Position numbers and translations under genes: made by a program. The notes beneath the pieces are model-generated. The model did no database searches and was not told the DNA's origin. It saw only the letters and a list, made by a program, of their open reading frames with translations. A stretch of DNA of 64,000 nucleotides, taken from positions 1 to 64,000 of the forward strand of contig NZ_JAHTMW010000009.1 in NCBI RefSeq assembly GCF_026236535.1. The letters run 5' to 3'. Positions 17,600-25,149 of this stretch are shown piece by piece (the first letter of the stretch is position 1; each line of letters begins with the position of its first letter). Source of the stretch: Streptomyces sp. SKN60. Lineage in GTDB: Bacteria > Actinomycetota > Actinomycetes > Streptomycetales > Streptomycetaceae.

Positions 17600-18533
17600 C
17601 GCTGCTCCACGGCGCCAGGTCGAGCCGCCGGCAGCCGCCCGCTGTTGGCTTCGGCGACGGCCGTGTGGCGCACGGTCTCGGCCCGCCACTCCTCGTACTC
17701 CTGCTCGGGGCGTGCCCGGTCGGCGGTCCGCCCGGCGAGATAGCCCGGGTACCCGTTGCCGTACCGCCGGACCGTGCGGGTCTCGTGGTCGACCTCCAGG
17801 ACCGCGGTGGTGACCCGGTCGAGGAAGGCGCGGTCGTGGGTGACCGCGACCACGGTGCCGCGGTGGCGCCGCAGCCGCTCCTCCAGCCAGGCCACGGCCT
17901 CGTCGTCGAGGTCGTTGGTCGGCTCGTCGAGCAGCAGCAGCTCGGGGTCCGAGGCGAGCACCCCGGCGAGCGCGAGGCGGGAGCTCCCCCACAGCCTTCG
18001 GCGTGGGAGGTACCCCCACCGCCGGAGAGGGTGCCGAGGGCCCGGTCGCGGGCGAGCGGTGCGCGTTCGCCGAGCCTCCGCAGCACGGTCTCCACCCGCC
18101 GGTCGGCGTCCGCGCCGCCGCGCGCCTCGTAGGCGGCGAGGAGTGCGGCGTACGCGGCGAGGTCTCCACTGGTTCCGGTGTCACTGCCGGTCCCGAGGGC
18201 GGCCTCGGCCTCGTGGATGCGCCGCTCCAGCTCCCGTACGTCGGCGAGGGCGCGGTCGATCGCGTCCCCGACGGTGGCGGTGCCGGGCAGGTCCAGGGTC
18301 TGGGCGAGGTGCCCGACGCCGCCGGGGGACTCGACGGTGACGGTGCCGTTGTCGGGGGTCTCCAGGCCCGCGAGCAGCCGCAGGAGGGCGGACTTGCCGG
18401 AGCCGTTGTCCCCGACGACGCCGACGCGTTCGCCGGCGCGGACGGTGAGGGCGACCCGGTCGAGGACGAGCCGGTCGTGGACGTCCCGGTCGTCGTAGCG
18501 CTTGGTGACGTCGGTGAGTTGGGCACGGAACAA
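17600..18533 (-). pseudogene. Broken ABC-F ATPase gene (frameshifted at the LSGG signature, second half missing)
   Basis: The first frame encodes MFRAQLTDVTKRYDDRDVHD and Walker A GDNGSGKSALLRLL, and continues to LGTLSGG. There a palindromic element (17983-18020) interrupts the signature, and the expected continuation, RLALAGVLASDPELLLLDEP with Walker B and the switch THDRAFLD, is in another frame. The net insertion is about 29 bases, not a multiple of three. After YLAGRTADRARPEQEYEEWR the protein fades out, so the second ABC domain, normal in ABC-F proteins of about 530-550 residues, is absent. ABC-F proteins protect ribosomes from antibiotics or regulate translation. Two operator-like palindromes lie upstream. 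Confidence 0.8.
17983..18020. repeat. Palindromic element inserted in the ABC-F signature motif
   Basis: CTCCCcCACaGCC-TTC-GGCGTGGGAG folds as a hairpin, bounded by GAGCTCCC and GTACCCCCACC. From memory, short palindromes of this kind are dispersed in Streptomyces genomes. It sits exactly between the codons for LSGG and the rest of the signature. Confidence 0.65.
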
Positions 18534-18569
18534 GGGCGACCTCCCGGGGCTGGACGACAGGGCAACGGC

Positions 18570-18589
18570 GATACGAGACGTCTCGTATC
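18570..18589. promoter_or_regulatory. Perfect 20-bp palindrome, TetR-type operator candidate
   Basis: GATACGAGACGTCTCGTATC is a perfect palindrome located 37 bases upstream of the ABC-F start. Position, length and symmetry fit a TetR-family operator. No cognate regulator gene is next to it. Confidence 0.55.
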
Positions 18590-18627
18590 ACGACGCGCCC
18601 CACCGTACGGCAGCCCAGAGGACTCCA

Positions 18628-18649
18628 CAAGACGGTCCGTCTCGTCTTG
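18628..18649. promoter_or_regulatory. Second inverted repeat upstream of the ABC-F gene
   Basis: CAAGACG at 18628-18634 and CGTCTTG at 18643-18649 form 7-base arms around 8 bases; AGACG-GTC-CGTCT is nested inside. It shares the AGACG/CGTCT core with the palindrome at 18570-18589, suggesting a second site for the same regulator. Confidence 0.4.
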
Positions 18650-18654
18650 CAGTG

Positions 18655-18690
18655 AGGGGGAGGGGGAGGGGGAGGGGGAGGGGGAGGGGA
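18655..18690. repeat. Hexanucleotide tandem repeat (GGGGGA)
   Basis: Five to six tandem copies of GGGGGA lie directly against the stop codon of the DoxX gene. On the DoxX mRNA this is a pyrimidine-rich tail. Confidence 0.8.
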
Positions 18691-19038
18691 TCAGGCGGAG
18701 GCTATGCGCAACACCAGCGCGGCCACCGCGAGCAGCGTGAGCACGATGACCGGTGCCACGTTGAAGTCCTTCACGCGCAGGTGGGAGATCACCGCGCCGA
18801 TGAAGTAGAGCGCCAGGCCCACCGCGGCGGCCGCGCCGAGTGCCGGGACGAACAGGCCCACGAGCAGGCCGAGCGCGCCGGCCGCCTTCGCCGTCGCGAG
18901 CCAGGGCAGCCAGGAGTCCGGCACGCCCACCTTCTCCATGCTGCTCACGACCTGCGGATTGCGCGTGAAGGTGAGGAAGGCGGAGGCGGTGGACGCGAGC
19001 GCGAGCAGCGCGGCGACGACGACGTAACCGATGAACAT
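18691..19038 (-). CDS. DoxX-family membrane protein
   Basis: A 115-residue protein with four hydrophobic segments: MFIGYVVVAALLALASTASA, WLATAKAAGALGLLVGLFVP, LGAAAAVGLALYFIGAVISH and VAPVIVLTLLAVAALVLRIA. The AKAAGALGLLVGL segment and overall layout match DoxX-like proteins (DoxX_2 type). These small membrane proteins are often linked to redox stress or thiol metabolism; the exact role is unknown. It is divergent from a MarR-type regulator gene, which probably controls it. Confidence 0.85.
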   Translation of the reverse strand: MFIGYVVVAALLALASTASAFLTFTRNPQVVSSMEKVGVPDSWLPWLATAKAAGALGLLVGLFVPALGAAAAVGLALYFIGAVISHLRVKDFNVAPVIVLTLLAVAALVLRIASA

Positions 19039-19071
19039 GGTGGAGCTCCAGCGATGATCTGGGGACGAAAA

Positions 19072-19111
19072 CCATTGAAGCGTAACAACGATTTATCTCG
19101 TTCCACAATGG
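19072..19111. promoter_or_regulatory. MarR-type operator region between doxX and marR
   Basis: CCATTG (19072-19077) and CAATGG (19106-19111) enclose a second inverted pair AACG (19087-19090) and CGTT (19099-19102) in an AT-rich stretch. This is the expected place for the divergent MarR protein to bind. Confidence 0.5.
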
Positions 19112-19133
19112 AGCCACTGTTACGGTGGACGAC

Positions 19134-19577
19134 ATGGCAGATGCGCACCCCGACGACCGCCTCGGCTTCCTCCTCTCCTTCCGTGGGGAGCTCACCGGCG
19201 CGCGCATCCGCGCCGCGCTCGCCGTCGACGGCCTGCACCCGCGCAACGCCATGACCCTGATGCGGCTCGCCCCCGGCGCCACCAGTCAGCGCGAACTGGC
19301 CGCCGCGATGGAGGTCGACCCCAGCCAACTGGTCGCGATACTCAATGAGTTGGAGTCCGCGGAGCTGTGCGAGCGGCGCCGCGACCCGGCCGACCGCCGG
19401 CGGCACATCGTGGAGATCACTCCCGCTGGCCGGGAGGCCCTGGAGCGCATCGACGAGGCGGTGAGCGCGGCCGAGCGCGAGCTCTTCGGCGACCTCAGCG
19501 CCGCCGAACAGGCCCTGCTGCGGGGCCTGCTCGACCGGGTGGTCGTGGATCCGGCCGCCCATGAGTGTGGCGAGTAG
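19134..19577 (+). CDS. MarR-family transcriptional regulator
   Basis: About 147 residues with the MarR winged helix. The recognition region is GATSQRELAAAMEVDPSQLVAILNELES, followed by the wing RRDPADRRRHIVEITPAGREALERI and a C-terminal dimerisation helix. It likely represses the divergent DoxX gene and itself, with a ligand or redox signal unknown. ATG 19134 (MADAHPDD) is chosen with GGTGG just upstream; GTG 19125 is three codons earlier in the same frame. Confidence 0.88.
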   Translation: MADAHPDDRLGFLLSFRGELTGARIRAALAVDGLHPRNAMTLMRLAPGATSQRELAAAMEVDPSQLVAILNELESAELCERRRDPADRRRHIVEITPAGREALERIDEAVSAAERELFGDLSAAEQALLRGLLDRVVVDPAAHECGE

Positions 19578-19640
19578 TCGCCACCCACACCTTCCCCGGA
19601 CGGTCTCGCCCTCCTCCTCGGGGAGGAGTGTGCCCCGAAA

Positions 19641-19671
19641 GTTGTTCTAGTAAAGTGCTAACAACTAGAAC
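19641..19671. promoter_or_regulatory. Two overlapping inverted repeats upstream of the DUF1648/GntR operon
   Basis: GTTCTAG (19644-19650) pairs with CTAGAAC (19665-19671), and GTTGTT (19641-19646) pairs with AACAAC (19660-19665). They lie 15 bases before the start of the DUF1648 gene and are a likely operator for the GntR/YtrA regulator encoded by the second gene. Confidence 0.5.
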
Positions 19672-19685
19672 CGAGGGAGGGTCTC

Positions 19686-20678
19686 GTGAACCGTCTTCGC
19701 GCGCTCGCCGCCGCGCCGTTCGTCCTCGCGCTCGCCGCCCATCTGCTGCTGCTCGCCCTCTGGCGCGACCGGCTGCCCGACCCGCTCGCCACCCACTTCT
19801 CCGCCACCGACGGCGGTCGTGCCGACGGCTTCACCGGCCTCGCCGCCTACACCGCCATCAGCTCCGGCCTGCTCCTCCTGCTCGGCGCCGGCTGGGTCGC
19901 GTTCGTCCGCCGCTCCGCGCTCTGCGGCGCCTGGGCCACCGCCGGCTTCACCGGCGGCCTGCTCGACCTGCTGCTCCGCGACAACCTCGACGCCGCCGAC
20001 GCGGCCGAGGTCAGCACTCCGCTCGCCGTGTTCACCGTCGCCGCCGGCATCGGCGCCCTCGCCGGGCTCATCGGCTGGGGCCTCACCCGCCTGCCCCGCC
20101 TCGTACCGCCCGAGCCCGTCGTCCCGGTCCCGCCGGTCCGGGCGCCCCGCCTCGATCTCGGCGCGCACGAGCTCGCCGGCTGGTCGCGCGCCGCCACCTC
20201 CACGGCCGGGACCGCGTTCGGCACCGTCTTCGTGGTCGCCGGCGCGGGCGCGCTGTTCCCCGCGGTCCTTGTCACGCCCTGGCCGTACGCCCTGATCGCC
20301 GCGGTCGGCCTGGTCATCGGCGTGCCCGGGGTGGCGCTCTCCCGGGTCCGGGTCGGCGTCGACCGGCGCGGCCTGACCGTCACCCCCGCGCTGCTCCCCC
20401 GCCCCCGGATCCGCATCCCGCTCGACGAGGTCGCCTCGGCCACCGTCCACGACGTACGGGCCGTCGCCGAGTTCGGCGGCTGGGGCTACCGCACCCGGCC
20501 GCGCCGCTCGGCCCTGCTGCTGCGCTCCGGCGAGGCCCTGTCCGTACGGCGCACCAACGGCTTCGAGTTCCTGGTCACCGTCGCCGACGCCGAGACCGCG
20601 GCGGCGCTGCTCAACACCCTCGCCGCGCGGGACTCCGGCGGCGGGTCCGCGGTGGCCGCCCCCGGTGAGAGGATCTGA
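19686..20678 (+). CDS. DUF1648-domain membrane protein
   Basis: A 330-residue membrane protein. After a first helix (PFVLALAAHLLLLALW) comes the DUF1648 signature RLPDPLATHFSATDGGRADGF, followed by three to four more helices and a soluble C-terminal part (RVGVDRRGLTVTPALLPRPR onwards) that resembles a PH-like domain. Similar proteins accompany YtrA-type GntR regulators in Gram-positive bacteria and are tied to envelope stress. GTG 19686 has GAGGGAGG upstream. The downstream GntR gene starts 2 bases after its stop, so they form one operon. Confidence 0.82.
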   Translation: MNRLRALAAAPFVLALAAHLLLLALWRDRLPDPLATHFSATDGGRADGFTGLAAYTAISSGLLLLLGAGWVAFVRRSALCGAWATAGFTGGLLDLLLRDNLDAADAAEVSTPLAVFTVAAGIGALAGLIGWGLTRLPRLVPPEPVVPVPPVRAPRLDLGAHELAGWSRAATSTAGTAFGTVFVVAGAGALFPAVLVTPWPYALIAAVGLVIGVPGVALSRVRVGVDRRGLTVTPALLPRPRIRIPLDEVASATVHDVRAVAEFGGWGYRTRPRRSALLLRSGEALSVRRTNGFEFLVTVADAETAAALLNTLAARDSGGGSAVAAPGERI

Positions 20679-20680
20679 CC

Positions 20681-21037
20681 GTGCTCTTCCGGGTCGACCC
20701 CGCCTCCGCCGTACCGCTCGGCGACCAGATCGCCGCCTGCGTCCGCGGCGCCCTCGCCGACGGCAGCGCCGCGCCCGGCGAACGCCTGCCCGCCGCCCGC
20801 GAGTTGGCCGACTCCCTCGGCGTCAACGTGCACACCGTGCTGCGCGGCTACCAGCGCCTGCGCGAGGAGGGCCTGATCGAACTGCGTCGCGGTCGCGGTG
20901 CCGTCATCGTCCCCGGCGCCCAGGCCCCCGACCGCGCCCAGTTCGTCGAACGCCTTCGCGCCCTCGTCGCCGAGGCCCGCCAACTGGGCGTGACGGACGA
21001 GGAGTTCCTGGAGCTGGCGCGTACGAGCCTCGGCTGA
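20681..21037 (+). CDS. GntR-family regulator, YtrA subfamily
   Basis: A 118-residue, short GntR protein. It begins LFRVDPASAVPLGDQIAACVRGALADG, the winged helix is ERLPAARELADSLGVNVHTVLRGYQRLREEGLIELRRGRGAVI, and only a short C-terminal helical tail follows. This is the YtrA layout, in which there is no large ligand domain. It is coupled to the DUF1648 gene and should bind the nested inverted repeats at 19641-19671, controlling its own operon. Confidence 0.9.
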   Translation: MLFRVDPASAVPLGDQIAACVRGALADGSAAPGERLPAARELADSLGVNVHTVLRGYQRLREEGLIELRRGRGAVIVPGAQAPDRAQFVERLRALVAEARQLGVTDEEFLELARTSLG

Positions 21038-21043
21038 CCCGTC

Positions 21044-21610
21044 TCAGTCGACCGGGGCGCCGAGCTGCAGGTTCCACCGTCCGGCGCGCCCGCTCAGCGT
21101 CGTACGGGACAACGGGCGCACGTCGAGCCGCCAGAAGGCCCCCTCCGGCGCGCCGAGCGCGTGCGCCACGGCCGCCCGGATCACATCCGGCTCGGCGACG
21201 GCCCACACCTCCCCCTGGCCGAGGCCCTTCAGCACCTCCAGCCACTCCGCGACCCGGGTCCGCAGCTCCCGCAGCGACTCGCCGCCGTGCGGGGAAGCGC
21301 CCGGGTCGGTGAGCCAGGCGGCCACCGACTCCGGCTCCTCGGCGGTGAGTTCGTCGAGCCGTCGGCCCCGCCACCGGCCCATCGCGCAGCCCGCGAGCGC
21401 CGGCTCCACCTCGTACGCGTCCGACAGGCCCAGCGCCTCCGCCGTCGCCCGGCAGCGCCCGGACGGCGAGCTCACCACCCGTACCCTCGGCGCGAGGCGC
21501 AACGGATGTACTCCTGCGAGCGGCAGCTCCACCGGCCCCGCGTCGTCGAATCTGGCCTCGCGCAGGGCGGCGTTCATGGCGGGCGCGATCAGGGAGACCC
21601 GTACGGTCAT
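21044..21610 (-). CDS. Histidine-phosphatase-fold protein lacking the RHG motif
   Basis: About 188 residues. The middle and end match phosphoglycerate-mutase-like phosphatases: VRVVSSPSGRCRATAEALGL, MGRWRGRRLDELTAEEPESVAAWL, SPHGGESLRELRTRVAEWL and AVAEPDVIRAAVAHALG. The N-terminal catalytic RHG, normally on the first strand, is replaced by LIAPAMNAALREARF. It is divergent from the B12-riboswitch-controlled cobalt transporter, so a link to cobalamin (CobC-like ancestry) is plausible, but catalysis is doubtful. ATG 21610 (MTVRVSL) is preferred over GTG 21628. Confidence 0.75.
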   Translation of the reverse strand: MTVRVSLIAPAMNAALREARFDDAGPVELPLAGVHPLRLAPRVRVVSSPSGRCRATAEALGLSDAYEVEPALAGCAMGRWRGRRLDELTAEEPESVAAWLTDPGASPHGGESLRELRTRVAEWLEVLKGLGQGEVWAVAEPDVIRAAVAHALGAPEGAFWRLDVRPLSRTTLSGRAGRWNLQLGAPVD

Positions 21611-21704
21611 GGGTGATTCATCCCTCACTTCACCGTCCCGGGAACCGTGCGCTCTTGGCGCGGAGTGGTCGGCGCGGTACGGTCAGTCGACATTTCCACA
21701 GAAC

Positions 21705-21805
21705 GACGACGGCGAGACGGAAGTCCGGTGCAAGTCCGGCACGGTCGCGCCACTGTGAGCCGCCCCGAGCCCCGGGGTGGTGAGTCAGACCCGACGACCG
21801 TCGTC
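21705..21805 (+). promoter_or_regulatory. Cobalamin riboswitch upstream of cbtB
   Basis: The core reads GGAAGTCCGGTGCAAGTCCG, GGTCGCGCCACTGTGAGCCG and GTGAGTCAGACCC. GACGACGG (21705-21712) and CCGTCGTC (21798-21805) pair as the closing stem. The cbtB ribosome binding site GAGGAGGT follows 30 bases later, so B12 should turn off cobalt import. Confidence 0.93.
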
Positions 21806-21848
21806 GCGCACCACCGTATGGGACGCGAGTTCCCGAGGAGGTACCACC

Positions 21849-22076
21849 ATGGCCGAGGCCATCGCGTCGCCCGCCGTCACGTCCACCCCTGCCGTCGCTC
21901 CGGTCTCGCTGCCGGTCCGCGCCGTGCTGCCGTGGGCGCTGTTCGTCGGCGTCCTGATGCTCGTCGCGCTCTACTTCGTCGGTGCCGAGCAGGGGGCGAC
22001 CTCCCTGTTCGCGGGCAGCGACGTGCACGAGTGGGTCCACGACGGGCGTCACCTGCTCGGTTTCCCCTGCCACTGA
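21849..22076 (+). CDS. cbtB: Cobalt transporter accessory subunit CbtB
   Basis: A 75-residue protein with one membrane helix (AVLPWALFVGVLMLVALYFVG) and a histidine-rich C-terminus, DVHEWVHDGRHLLGFPCH, which is the CbtB signature for metal binding. CbtB and CbtA form a B12-regulated cobalt uptake system. The ATG at 21849 follows GAGGAGGT by 6 bases and lies directly downstream of the cobalamin riboswitch. cbtA follows after 20 bases. Confidence 0.95.
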   Translation: MAEAIASPAVTSTPAVAPVSLPVRAVLPWALFVGVLMLVALYFVGAEQGATSLFAGSDVHEWVHDGRHLLGFPCH

Positions 22077-22096
22077 TCCGAGGGGCTTCCGGGCAC

Positions 22097-22969
22097 ATGT
22101 CAGTCACCACCACACCCACGGGTGCGCCTTCCGGCTCGCTCGTGGGCAGACTTCTGCTCCGCGGCATGCTCGCGGGTCTGATCGCCGGACTGTTCGCGTT
22201 CGCCGTCGCGTACGTCGCGGGTGAGCCGTCCGTCAACGCCTCGATCGCGGTCGAGGAGGCGGCGGCCGCCAAGGCGGAGCACGGCGGGCATGCCGAACAC
22301 GCCGCCGGCGCGCACGACCACGGCGGCAACGGCGCGAACGGCGCGGCCACCCAGGCCGACGCCGAGGACGCCGAGGAGGAGATCGTCAGCCGGGACCTCC
22401 AGTCCACGGCGGGTCTCGCCACCGGCGTCCTCGTCTACGGGGTCGCGCTCGGCGGCATCGCGTCGCTCGCGTTCTGCTTCGTCCTGGGACGGGTCGGCAG
22501 GTTCACCGCGAAGGCCACGGCCGCGCTCGTCGCGGCGGCGGCCTTCACCACGGTCTATCTGGTGCCGTTCCTCAAATACCCGGCGACCCCGCCGGCCGTC
22601 GGCAACCCGGACACCATCGGGAAGCGCACCACGCTCTTCTTCCTGATGATCCTGCTGAGCGTGCTGCTCGGCATCGCCGCGGTCATCGCGGGCCGCCGGC
22701 TCGCCCCGCGCCTCGGCAACTGGAACGCGACGGTCGTCGCGGGCGCCGGCTTCGTCGCCGCGGTCGCGATCGCCTGCGCCTTCCTGCCCGCCAACACGGA
22801 CGCGGTGCAGGCCGACTTCCCGGCCGCCGTGCTGTGGGACTTCCGGCTCGCGACCCTCGGCATCCAGGCGGGCCTGTGGACGGTCTTCGGGCTCGCCTTC
22901 GGGCTCCTCGCGGAGCGCCTGCTCGCCCCGAAGCCGGCCCCGGAAGCGGTTCCGGCCCCGGCCGCCTGA
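22097..22969 (+). CDS. cbtA: Cobalt transporter CbtA
   Basis: A 290-residue membrane protein of the CbtA family. The first helix is RGMLAGLIAGLFAFAVAYVAGEP; a histidine-rich acidic loop (AEHGGHAEHAAGAHDHGG, about 58-75) follows and probably collects metal; then come GVALGGIASLAFCFVLGRVG, VYLVPFLKYPATPPAVGNPDTIG (family signature) and further helices. It is cotranscribed with cbtB under riboswitch control, and a hairpin terminator lies 32 bases after its stop. Confidence 0.94.
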   Translation: MSVTTTPTGAPSGSLVGRLLLRGMLAGLIAGLFAFAVAYVAGEPSVNASIAVEEAAAAKAEHGGHAEHAAGAHDHGGNGANGAATQADAEDAEEEIVSRDLQSTAGLATGVLVYGVALGGIASLAFCFVLGRVGRFTAKATAALVAAAAFTTVYLVPFLKYPATPPAVGNPDTIGKRTTLFFLMILLSVLLGIAAVIAGRRLAPRLGNWNATVVAGAGFVAAVAIACAFLPANTDAVQADFPAAVLWDFRLATLGIQAGLWTVFGLAFGLLAERLLAPKPAPEAVPAPAA

Positions 22970-23000
22970 GTTCTCGTACGGTCTCGTACGCGCAAGGCCT

Positions 23001-23032
23001 CGGCCCCGTACACCCGAGTGGGTACGGGGCCG
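23001..23032. terminator. Hairpin terminator between cbtA and the convergent dehydrogenase remnant
   Basis: CGGCCCCGTAC (23001-23011) pairs perfectly with GTACGGGGCCG (23022-23032) around a 10-base loop. It can serve both convergent genes. Confidence 0.75.
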
Positions 23033-23041
23033 ACGTGCGTC

Positions 23042-23449
23042 CTACCCCAGCTCGCGCACCGGCTTCCCCGCCAGCCACGCCTCGACGTCCTCCACCGCCT
23101 GCCCGAAGTAGCGGCCGTAGTTGCCGCGGGTCACATACCCCAGGTGCGGCAGCGCGAGCACGTTCGGCAGGGTGCGCAGGGGGGCGTCGACGGGCAGCGG
23201 CTCCGTCTCGTACACGTCCAGACCCGCCCCCGAGATCCACCCCTCGCGCATCACGACGAGGATCTCGCAGTCCTCGACGGCGGCGACGAGCGCGTCGGGG
23301 TCGGCGAGCGGGTCGATGTGCTCGTGCAGCGCGCGGACCTCGACCCGTCCGTCGAGCGGGCTCCAGTCGGCGGAGGCGAGGGCGGCGCCCTGGAAGTCGT
23401 CGAGGATCGCGCAGCGGGGGAGGGCCGGGGTCGGGGCGTCGGGATTCAT
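23042..23449 (-). pseudogene. D-2-hydroxyacid dehydrogenase with the NAD-binding domain deleted in frame
   Basis: Only 135 residues remain. The N-terminal substrate-domain part (CAILDDFQGAALASADWSPL ... DCEILVVMRE) runs directly into the C-terminal part (GWISGAGLDVYETEPLP ... LPHLGYVTRGNYGRYF). The normal enzyme has about 315 residues, and the missing middle holds the Rossmann fold and the catalytic arginine and glutamate. In intact homologues both sides of the gap are expected to read RE (MRER... and LREG...), so deletion between short repeats is likely. The protein cannot bind NAD. Start ATG 23449; an in-frame ATG at 23458 is possible. Confidence 0.8.
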
Positions 23450-23656
23450 GCACGACATGATCGCGTACGGGTACGGGGTGGCGGGCGTCGATCGTAGAGC
23501 CGCCCCGGGCCTTCCGCGCGCCGAGCTGCGGCAGGCGAGTGAGCGTCTCCCCGGAGGTCCCCCCAGAGGTAGTTGCCGATGCGACAAACCCACACCTCCC
23601 CCACAGAATCGGGATGATCCGCCGATCACGGGGGACGGGGAGAGGGAGCCGCGCAG

Positions 23657-25135
23657 ATGAGTTCCATGGACGTACCCGCCGAGGTGCCGCGCCAGGTGAG
23701 CCAACCGCCTGCCGTCGCCGCCGACCGCAGGCCCGCCACCCCCACCATGACGTGGGTGACGCTCGCCCTGATGACCACCGCCTCGGTGGCCAGCCTCCGG
23801 GCCGCGCCCACCATGGCCGTGTACGGCCTCGCGTGCGTCTTCCTCTACCTCGTACCGGCGATCGTGTTCCTCCTCCCGACCGCGCTGGTCTCCGCCGAGC
23901 TCGCCTCGGGCTGGAGCGGCGGCGTGTACCGCTGGGTCGCGGAGGGCCTGTCGAAGCCGCTCGGCTTCCTCGCCGTGTGGTGCCAGTTCGCGATGACGAT
24001 CTTCTACTATCCGAGCCTGCTCGCCTTCGTGGCGTCGACCATCGCGTACGTCATCGATCCGTCGCTCGCCGCCGACGGCCTGTACACGGCGATCGTCATC
24101 ATGGTCCTGTACTGGACCGGTGTGTGGGTGTCCTCGCACGGCACCAAGACGCTTGCCGGACTGTCCAGTTGGGGTCTGGTCATCGGCACGCTCGTCCCCG
24201 GCACGATCCTCGTCGTGCTCGGCATGGTCTTCCTGGCGCAGGGCAACCCGTCCGCCGCGCCCATGACCGCCGACCATCTGCTGCCGCAGTGGACCGGGCT
24301 CGCCAGCCTGGTCCTGATCGTCAACAACTTCCTCTCCTACTCCGGCATGGAGATGAACGCGGTCCACGTCTCCTCGCTCAAGAACCCGGCGAAGGAGTAC
24401 CCGAAGTCGATGTTCCTGGCGGTGGGGCTCGTGCTGCTGATCTTCATCCTGCCCGCGCTCGCCATCAGCTGGGTCGTACCGGCCGACAAGCTCAGCCTGA
24501 CGGCGGGCGTGATGCAGGCGTTCCAGGCCTTCTTCGCGTACTTCGGCGTGGGCTGGATGACCCCGATCGCCGCCGTGATGCTGATCTCCGCCTCCCTCGC
24601 CGGCATGCTGACCTGGCTCGCCGGGCCGTCCAAGGGCCTCCTGGAGATCTCCCGCCAGGAGGGCTATCTGCCGCCGTTCCTGCAGAAGCTCAACAAGTAC
24701 GGCATCCAGCAGAACATCCTCGTCACGCAGGGCGTCGTCACCTCGGTCATCGCCCTCGGGTACGCGCTCATCCCGAACGTGTCGAGCGTCTACTGGATCT
24801 TCTCGACCATCACCACCCAGGTGTATCTGATCGTCTATCTGCTGATGTTCGCGGCGGCCATGCGGCTGCGGAAGACCCAGCCCGACCATCCGCGCGGCTA
24901 TCGCGTCCCGGCCATCGGCGTGGTGTGCGTGACCGGACTGCTCGCCTCCGCCGCGGCGCTCGCCATCGGCTTCGTACCGCCCTCGCAGTTCGGCGGCGGC
25001 AGCGTCTGGTCGTACGTCCTGATCGTCGGCGGCGGTCTGGTGATCCTGGGTCTGCTGATCCCCTGGGCCTTCCTGAAGTTCCGCAAGCCGAGCTGGAGGC
25101 AGCCGGCCGCCGCGACGGAAGCACGGGAAGCGTAG
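23657..25135 (+). CDS. APC-superfamily amino acid permease
   Basis: A 492-residue permease with about 12 hydrophobic segments. It has the APC start TWVTLALMTTASVASLRAAPTMAVYGLACV, then ELASGWSGGVYRWVAEGLSKPLGFLAVWCQF in helix 2-3, and LVLIVNNFLSYSGMEMNAVHVSSLKNPAKEYPKSM, typical of the glutamate:GABA antiporter/amino acid transporter group. The ATG at 23657 has GGGAGAGGGAG upstream. A small membrane-anchored protein gene follows after 14 bases and a larger membrane protein gene overlaps that one, so the three form an operon. Substrate unknown. Confidence 0.9.
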   Translation: MSSMDVPAEVPRQVSQPPAVAADRRPATPTMTWVTLALMTTASVASLRAAPTMAVYGLACVFLYLVPAIVFLLPTALVSAELASGWSGGVYRWVAEGLSKPLGFLAVWCQFAMTIFYYPSLLAFVASTIAYVIDPSLAADGLYTAIVIMVLYWTGVWVSSHGTKTLAGLSSWGLVIGTLVPGTILVVLGMVFLAQGNPSAAPMTADHLLPQWTGLASLVLIVNNFLSYSGMEMNAVHVSSLKNPAKEYPKSMFLAVGLVLLIFILPALAISWVVPADKLSLTAGVMQAFQAFFAYFGVGWMTPIAAVMLISASLAGMLTWLAGPSKGLLEISRQEGYLPPFLQKLNKYGIQQNILVTQGVVTSVIALGYALIPNVSSVYWIFSTITTQVYLIVYLLMFAAAMRLRKTQPDHPRGYRVPAIGVVCVTGLLASAAALAIGFVPPSQFGGGSVWSYVLIVGGGLVILGLLIPWAFLKFRKPSWRQPAAATEAREA

Positions 25136-25149
25136 GAGCGAGAGACGCC

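Noticed and set aside
18655..18690. GGGGGA repeat as a regulatory array
   Set aside because: A simple hexanucleotide tract at a gene end; no spacing or symmetry suggests protein binding.
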